Below, piece after piece: positions 57,588 to 64,000 of a stretch of DNA of 64,000 nt. The DNA comes from Hydnum rufescens UP504 (lineage: Eukaryota > Basidiomycota > Agaricomycetes > Cantharellales > Hydnaceae). The DNA is taken from assembly GCA_014904985.1 (NCBI GenBank), contig MU129111.1, positions 42,485 through 106,484 of the forward strand. The letters are read 5' to 3'. A program made the translations under genes and the position numbers. Every line of letters starts with the position of its first letter. The stretch's first letter is position 1. Under the pieces are notes generated by a model. It had not been told where the DNA came from, did not search any database, and was given only the letters and a program-made list of their open reading frames with translations.

Positions 57588-58496
57588 GGGGCCAATCCGA
57601 ACGTTAAGGTCCTGAGGGGAGGGAGGTCTTTGGATGGGTGAAATTGTCCTGTATAGACAGAGCCTATCCAGACAATAAATGAAGGGGTTGATAAATCAGG
57701 GAATCACACTCTAGGTCCTCCTCTTGAGAGCCTATCAAAAGTGTGATTAGTGGGGGTGGAGTTTTGGAATTTACCCTGACACCAGCAGCAGTTCAACTAG
57801 CTTTTCAACTGGGGATGGGGGGAAAGACGATAGAAATTGCATCTCCTGCACTTAATATACATCACAGAAAAATGCTATGGTAACCGGCGGAAAGGTGGGA
57901 TTAAGGCGAAAATGAGGAAAAAGAAATCAAGTCAAAAGCTTCAAAACTGAAGGAGATATTCAATTAACAAGTGAGAATAGTGAGAATGGGAGAATATGGC
58001 TTAACCAAGGTATTCCTCCTCTTCTACTGGACCAAATCCCTTGAGGAATGGTGGAACTGGTCGTCCCTAGATGTACCCTCCATCGGGCATAGGGTGCCGG
58101 AACCATAATTGCCTTTAGTAATCAGAAAAGCGGAGGTAAAAGTGAAATGAGCCATGAGGAGACTAAATTACAGGAGGCCGAGTTCTAATCCGCTCGTTTT
58201 GCCCTTGGTACCGTTCGATGCGGATTTTCAACATCTCTCCAGGGGTGGTTGTTCCCAACGAATCGGATCAAAACTGATGGAGTTATTCGCGAAATACTGA
58301 AGGATTGTGTGGAGCATGAGGTAAAATCGACCTGGAAGATGCAGTTCGCATCCGATAAACGCGTGTGTGGTACCGTTAGACAGGTATTGATCGTAGATTT
58401 CTGGGAGCTGTCTTGCCGAGTCGACCTGATCAAAAATGAGGGATATATTCGCGAAATACTCCTTGAGAGCATTGGAATAGCCCCTATTCAACATGT
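57588..58496. other. Between the two gypsy elements
   Basis: No confident gene. Around 58228-58494 a minus-strand open frame of 88 codons holds two similar phrases (LKEYFANISLIFDQ and LQYFANNSISFDP), from an imperfect duplication about 170 bases apart (ttcgcgaaatact near 58287 and 58449). The rest may be truncated retrotransposon sequence. Confidence 0.4.
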
Positions 58497-58881
58497 GACA
58501 AGTCCGCGAGTCAAAGTGGGAGTCGTGTTACGTAATCCAAGGTCAAATACCGCCCTTGAGGCATTTGGATATGCCAATAGTGATACAATAGGTGGATGAA
58601 AGTAAGCAAGTTGAATTGCTTTAGCCTGGTTGAACTGGCTTGGAAATAAGTACAATTTAGATGGCCTGTTGAAGTGCCAAGGACGGACAAATAATTGTCT
58701 CGTATATAGGGTGGAGGAAAAGTATAAAGGACCACGGATCCTGGGATGTGAATCCATACTATTTGATGGCCAGAGGAACAACGAGTGTGGATACGCAAGA
58801 AATACAGAAATATGGATTCGTTTGAGGAGGTAGTTGGGCCCGGATGAGGTATGTACGTAGTGGGATTTTATCCCTCCAACA
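58497..58881 (-). repeat. Candidate 3' LTR of gypsy-2
   Basis: On the minus strand it would begin TGTTGGAGGGATAAAATC at 58881, just after gctggggcctaata, and end GACTTGTCACA at 58497 (TGT...ACA, 385 bp). It contains a TATA-like ctatatacg near 58710. The 5' partner lies beyond the window, so the call rests on position and ends only. Confidence 0.4.
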
Positions 58882-58957
58882 TATTAGGCCCCAGCTAAGT
58901 CGTGGTCCCTCACGACAAGATAAAAGAATGTGTTTGGTATATAATTGGCCACGACTC

Positions 58958-60319
58958 CTATTTACGGTGTGTCTGTGTGGCCTGGTGATTGCCGGATCCA
59001 GATGGTTTGTTCACTCTGTGTTCGGATCGTCCTCTCGTCTCATCTCCATCCTTGCCTTTAAACACGAGCGGGGTGGTCCTAGGGTTCATGTCGATCACGG
59101 GCCGTTTCTTCTCCTTGGCCTTGCCAATGATGTTGATCAACTCCGCCATCCAGGGATTATCGTATGCGGCAAGGGGTACGATCGAGTTCCAATGCTGGAA
59201 CACACTTCGGATCTCAACCTTAAGAGCTTTGAATCTAGGGTCCGATTTGTCTGCGTGGTCTGCGAGTATGGTAAGAGCTCCTCGGAACAGCTTGTTTATT
59301 GCGGCGAAATAGTCGTCTAACGAAAATGATTCGTTGTGTAGCCTCAACAGAACGTCCTTCAGCGCATACGCCATGTCCGCAGCTTGGCGTTGTTGCACTT
59401 CAATTGCATCCAACCGCTTGTACATCCCGGACGTTGATTTCTTGAAATTGAACATCAAGTCCTCAGTGCGTCTCGAAATAGTGCTTGCGTCGTCTCGAAT
59501 ATGCTCGAATTCTCCACGTAACGACTCGAATTCCCTTGCATGCCTGTCCTGCATCTCGCAATACCCTCGTTCGTAAGTGCCCATCCGAGAAGATACCATT
59601 TTGATATTCTTCATGACCTCATCAGACACGCTGATAAAGACATTGCCACGGGGTGCAGTCAACTTGGCCAACTCTTTCCCTTTAGTAGACGGATTGATGG
59701 GAGGAGGTGAGTCCGAAATATCCATGCTAATTTCGCCCATGTTGCGCCCTCCTTTCTTGTGCGAGCGATGCGAGTTTCGAACCGATGTCTCAATCATCTC
59801 CATTGTCTCCGATTGATTTGTGGAAGGTGCAGGGCTACTCTGTCTTGACATAGTGTCCGATTCAGGTTGACGTCGTTTAGCCATGTCCCTTGGTGGTGCT
59901 CGAGGTCGCCTATCATCACGTCGATACGACTCATCCCTTCTTCTGTGTGGGATCTCGCAGTCTGCGTCCGATCTGGGCGAGTCTGGATAATGGGGGATGT
60001 AGCGGTCCATCATGTTGCAGGTGAAGGTGAGCAGCCCGACCTCGGTTAGTTCTTCGACCGGCATGATAATATGCTCCACTTGATTATTGCTAGTTTGATC
60101 ATACTCATTTCCTACGGTGATGGTGCGCTGTTCTTGAAACTTGACAACCGTCATCATGCTAATCCTAATAAACTGGTTCAACATCTTCATTCCGCCCACG
60201 ACATGGGCATCTCTCGATCCCCACAGCAACCAGTTGAAGAGCCTCAGAGGGAACTTGATCCCTGAGGGGAATCGAGGTGGGTCGTACTGCGCATCCGGAT
60301 TCTTGTGATAGTAACCCAC
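58958..60319 (-). CDS. gypsy-2 third ORF, coiled-coil protein of 453 codons
   Basis: Overlaps the end of the integrase frame by about 75 bases in another frame. It begins near VGYYHKNPDAQYDPPRFPSG (GTG codon, so a shift from pol rather than independent initiation is likely) and is open to 58958. The middle is Arg/Ser/Pro-rich (RRRDESYRRDDRRPRAPP). A predicted coiled coil follows (FESLRGEFEHIRDD through MYKRLDAIEVQQRQ), then a helical domain ending in a charged tail. No envelope features such as a signal peptide or membrane span are seen. It may be a C-terminal extension of the polyprotein or a displaced gag-like protein. Confidence 0.6.
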   Translation of the reverse strand: MGYYHKNPDAQYDPPRFPSGIKFPLRLFNWLLWGSRDAHVVGGMKMLNQFIRISMMTVVKFQEQRTITVGNEYDQTSNNQVEHIIMPVEELTEVGLLTFTCNMMDRYIPHYPDSPRSDADCEIPHRRRDESYRRDDRRPRAPPRDMAKRRQPESDTMSRQSSPAPSTNQSETMEMIETSVRNSHRSHKKGGRNMGEISMDISDSPPPINPSTKGKELAKLTAPRGNVFISVSDEVMKNIKMVSSRMGTYERGYCEMQDRHAREFESLRGEFEHIRDDASTISRRTEDLMFNFKKSTSGMYKRLDAIEVQQRQAADMAYALKDVLLRLHNESFSLDDYFAAINKLFRGALTILADHADKSDPRFKALKVEIRSVFQHWNSIVPLAAYDNPWMAELINIIGKAKEKKRPVIDMNPRTTPLVFKGKDGDETRGRSEHRVNKPSGSGNHQATQTHRK

Positions 60320-63300
60320 ATTTCTTCGTCAGCCGTGACATCTGGGTCGGTTTTGTCTTCAAGTTTCGATTCTGGATCAAGGCCTAATGCACGTCGTTGC
60401 CAGGATTCGTACTTAGATGTCCAATATTTATCGACTTCATCAGGATCAGCCAAATTCCAGGGCTGGGACCTTCGAGGGGGAATTCTCCTGTGGGATACGG
60501 CAGATACGTCCATTTCCTCCTCGTCCTGATTCCAAACTGGGGTTCTAACAACCGGCTCCTGATTGTCCCAAAAATGATAGAGCTTAAGTCTCTTCCATGC
60601 GATCGGTCTACGTAATACGATGCCATCGGGTTGCTGAATGACATAGGCTCCAGATGGCCTGCGTTGTACAATGATGAAAGGTCCAAACCATTTGGCCACC
60701 CCCTTGGATCCGTGTTGATTATCTAGCGCTTCGTTGTACACAATTACCCATTTGCCGGGAGCATATTCACTGGCGGCCATTCGAGCTGCGTGCTTCTGGT
60801 TGAATGCATCAGCCGCCCGTAATCGCGACTTCTTGTTTGCCAGAACTGCTTCTTCCAAGAGCTCTTCCTTTTTACTTAACTGTATAATCCTTAAAGCGAG
60901 GAGACCCCCCGTCATCTGAACTGAAGGCCAGTCTAACGAATGAAAGGTGCGATCCTTAACATCGTATGGCATCAATGGGTGTTGACCATAAAGTAAGTAA
61001 TACGGCGTGTATCCCGTGTTTCGCTTCACAGTAATGCGGTCCGCCCAAATAGCATACCCTAGGTAATCCGGCCAATCGTAGATGCGGATACCACGTATTT
61101 TCCAGAGCGCACTGATCCAAACCACATGGCCATGTTCAGACTTCCCATTCACTTGGGGATTGTAAGGTGAGATCCGCATGACTGGAACCTTATATTTATC
61201 CATCAGCACCTGGACTGCGCCTTTAAATTCGGAGCCATTATCGATTGTGAGCTGAAAAATGCACCCGTAACGACACATAACCTCGAAGAGGAAGTCTGCA
61301 ACCTTGTCCAATGTGATATGTTTTAACTTGGTCACTTCAAGGAAACCGGTGAGGTTGTCGACCAAGTCAACTATATACTTATAGCCATGTTTGCCTTTAG
61401 GCATATTAACAGAGTCCATATTGAACCACCTGAGGACCGACTTTGTATATTGAGGTTGGACTGGTATCTTATTCCTATACGTCAATCGAATCTGACACTC
61501 ATGGCATGTCTGACAGTACCGGGCTACGAAATTGTACATATTCGGCCACCAGTAGGAGTCCCTTATCTTGCGAAACATAGGATCGCGACCTCAATGTCCC
61601 GATTCGTCATGCGCATCCTTGCAAATCCTGGTTCGGATATCCATACTAAGAACAACCTGGAGAGGCGGTTTGTCCCTGTTTCATCGCCACAGCATGTTTT
61701 CCAATAAAAAGAAGTGCCTTGCTCGGTTGGCTATCTGTACCTGCCGCTTACGGTCCTCCGGCAGCTTCAAGTTCGTTAGGTATGCGAGTCATTTGTCCCA
61801 ATGTTCCGGAGAATCATACTCATAGACCTTATGTTTATGATCTAGCTTTTCGGACAAAACCTTGTCATTAGGAATGATGGCCTCGCCTTCAAAGATCCCA
61901 ACTAGCATGTTTAACTCAAGGTCGTCCTTCTCGATTACAATGGGAGCCATCCATTCGACTTCCAGTGGATTACATTCCCCGGGTTGATGGTTTAATGCAG
62001 TATCGGGTGAGTCCTGTATGTTATCTTCGTTGTCTATGCTAATCTTTGGCATTTTTACCAACTTGATGCCTTCATCGGTCTCTGATTCATAGGCTGAGTC
62101 GCTTGAGTCATCTTCCGCCTGCCTCCGTCGTGAGAGACCATCCGGACTGTGATGTTTCGTTACACTCCTATGGAGGATTTCAAAATCAAACAAAAGTATG
62201 TACGCAATCCACCTGGTCATTGCTGTGTTCGGTAGCCCGGGATTGTTAATCATTTTCCCGGCATAACTCGTGTCCAGGATCAAATGGAAGTGTAATCCAT
62301 GAAGACGATATCGTTCTGCGGTCAGGGCTCGAAATACACCATAAAGTTCAAGCTTTGGCTGCGAGTAGCGGCTTTCTACATTGTTAAAGGTGAGTGAACC
62401 AAATATTATCGGATATTCGCCATCCTCGAGCTGTTGGCTAACTATCCAACCACATCCGATAGGCAATGAGTCCACGGCAATGGAGACTAAACCAAGATCC
62501 GTCGAATGTTGCGACTTCAAAGTGACCTTGCGCGCAAGGTCGTAATCGATCATCCTAATAGGAACTGCTGTAGATGCTAGGTATTTCAACCTGTCCATGG
62601 CCTGTTGGGCATCTTGAGTCCAGCTGAATTTACTAGGTGACATCTTGTGAGTCAACAGGGTCAAAGGTTTCACGATAATTGCAAAGTTCTCAATCCATCG
62701 ACGGACGACACCCACAGTCCCAAGGAAACCGCATACGTCTGTCGAGTTCTTACAAGTCGGCCATTTACTCAACTTAGCATTGATCTCATGGGATACATGC
62801 ACTCCATCCTTAGAAACTACCGCCCCCAGAAGAGCCAATCGAGGTGTCGTGATAACGGTTTTCTGGCCTGCGATCGTCGCTCCCGATTCTTTAACGCGGG
62901 CCAATAGCTCTTGGAGCATTGTGGCAAACTCGAATACGAACAAACGAATGTTTTTATTGTCAGGAATAGTACCTTGATTGTAATCTGAGCGTGGTCCCAT
63001 TCCTGCGCAATCGTCCACAAAGACGTTCGCCCGGTCTGGTGCCATAGATCCTATCATATGTGATGTTGCCCAGCAAAATACTTGCATAGAATTCGTATAA
63101 CCTTGAGGTAGCCTCGTAAGTCTAAGCGGTCCGAGGCCATAACCGTGAAAGGTAGTCAAATCCCAAGACTTCTCGGCGAGCAAATAGCTATCATAGCCAC
63201 TTTTCAAGTCGCAGATACAGTAACATGATCCGACCTGTGAACTGGTTGATCATTTCATCAATTCTGGGTGGCAATCCGGCATCACGAATCGTTACTCCAT

Positions 63301-63757
63301 TCAGAGGCTGTAAGTCGTGAACAAGACGCAAGAGACCGGATTTCTTCTTGACTGCGAAGATAGCGGAATGATAGGAAGAGGCAGAGCGTTCGTATTTTCC
63401 GCTGTCAAATTGCTCTTGTAGGAGCTTTAGTACGTCGTCCATCTGTCCTAGAGGAATTCTGATATTCTTCTTCATCCATGGCTCGTGAGGTATGGTTGGC
63501 ATCTCGTAAGGCAGGAAATACTCAGTATTGAACGTCCCTCTCTCGTGTTCCTCAAATGCAAAGGCTTCTTGATATTGGAGAATTAAGTACGCGAGTAGAT
63601 CTACTTCCTCTGTAGATAGAAATCTGGCAGGAATCTTCCCTAGCATGAGGGACATGCGATCCTTCATAATTCGATCCGTGTATTCAAGCTCGTCGCGTCT
63701 AATGGGTTTCGTTGGCAAGGGAGGCAGGTCTCCTAGTTTGAGTGGTTTGAAGACCAA
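60244..63757 (-). pseudogene. gypsy-2 pol (RT, RNase H, integrase)
   Basis: RT begins near 63757 (AIFAVKKKSGLLRLVHDLQ). A one-base shift near 63200 separates FTGR from CYCICDLKSGYDSYL. The active site NVFVDDCAGMGP lies near 63020. FLGTVGVVRRWIENFA, RNase H-like RYSQPKLELYGVFRAL and FDFEILHRSVTKHHSPDG follow. The integrase has the zinc-binding region (GH near 61594, CQTCHECQ near 61510), then MDSVNMP, TIDNGSEF and SEHGH for the DDE triad. In-frame TGA stands at 61789-61791, 61681-61683 and 61591-61593 (HWDKxLAYL, LWRxNRDK, SGHxGRDP), each where CGA is expected. Apart from these TGAs the frame is open from 63207 to 60244. Confidence 0.87.
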
Positions 63758-64000
63758 TGGCCGTGAATCCGGGTTGTAAGATGCGACCAGGTGGACCTTG
63801 ATACCGACGGGTTTGTATTTGCGATTACCAAGTATGAACCTTGTGACGTTGTCCGATCCTTCGACTGCCTGGTGGTATGAATAACCATCCTGTATGAAGG
63901 TCTTGATAAATTGTTGTTCGAGGTCGCGTTCACAGATAACGTCCTGAGTGTGGAATCCTCAGTATAAAGCATCACGAACCGCGGGGGATGCCATAGCGTA

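Larger units (their letters stand above)
58958..64000 (-). mobile_element. Gypsy-type retrotransposon of the FVDD lineage (gypsy-2), cut by window end
   Basis: Minus-strand order is RT, RNase H, integrase, then a third ORF. The 5' part (gag, protease, 5' LTR) is outside the window. The pol frame carries one frameshift and three in-frame TGA codons, so the copy is inactive. Confidence 0.85.

Noticed and set aside
50876..57783. TGTCAGGGT at 50876 and its inverse at 57783 as the outer LTR ends of gypsy-1
   Set aside because: No matching target duplication (cacag against ccagc) and no inner partner LTR ends were found, so the boundaries are not asserted.
61591..61791. Possible recoding of TGA as an amino acid
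   Set aside because: KGD2, the WD40 protein and the small gene at 10.5 kb all end at TGA with normal C-termini. The internal TGAs are confined to transposons and the NLR pseudogene, and are explained by CGA mutation.
1..64000. CRISPR arrays, operons, ribosome-binding sites, rRNA and tRNA genes
   Set aside because: The spliced genes and transposon families are eukaryotic; I saw no regularly spaced repeats and no tRNA or rRNA signature, though a tRNA scan was not possible by eye.

Overview
The window looks like nuclear DNA of a filamentous basidiomycete (Agaricomycete-type) fungus. Genes are cut by many 49-70 nt GT-AG introns. The gene content is typical of that group: a NACHT/WD40 NLR (HET-E/NWD-like), F-box proteins of the mushroom type, a transmembrane protein fused to a WD40 propeller, GMC oxidoreductases, chromodomain Ty3/gypsy elements and pogo-like DNA transposons. 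I cannot name the species from the sequence. No rRNA, tRNA or CRISPR was recognised.

Layout. (1) 0.2-11.3 kb is a gene-bearing, CpG-normal region: a membrane-anchored WD40 protein, KGD2 (2-oxoglutarate dehydrogenase E2), a protein ending in a PNRC-type decapping-activator motif, and a small spliced gene of unknown function. (2) 11.7-35.2 kb is a tandem segmental duplication on the minus strand with the order F-box, NLR, GMC oxidoreductase, F-box fragment, NLR, GMC oxidoreductase, F-box fragment. Copy A of the NLR is a pseudogene. Copy B has a fully consistent four-exon model of 1182 aa. Unit A alone carries a decayed flavin monooxygenase and two fold-back transposons flanked by TA; the paralogous unit preserves both unoccupied sites. 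(3) 35.2-50.9 kb is a CpG-depleted transposon graveyard: a solo LTR, an inverted repeat split by a pogo-like transposon, and a 9.2-kb LTR element without a recognisable pol, inserted at the very edge of the pogo element. (4) 50.9-54.0 kb is a strongly G+T-rich tract. (5) 54.0-64.0 kb holds two decaying gypsy-type retrotransposons on the minus strand, one with a chromodomain and one from the lineage with an FVDD reverse transcriptase, which runs off the window.

How it fits together. The accessory block combines an innate-recognition gene (NLR), an F-box gene and redox enzymes, and has been amplified and eroded next to transposons. Two kinds of damage can be told apart. In-frame TGA codons stand where CGA is expected, which points to CpG deamination in repeats. 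Single-base indels, several in homopolymers, also hit KGD2 and other apparently conserved genes and may be sequencing errors. Gene models below come from reading splice sites and comparing the two paralogous units; family names come from recognised motifs, not from a database search.
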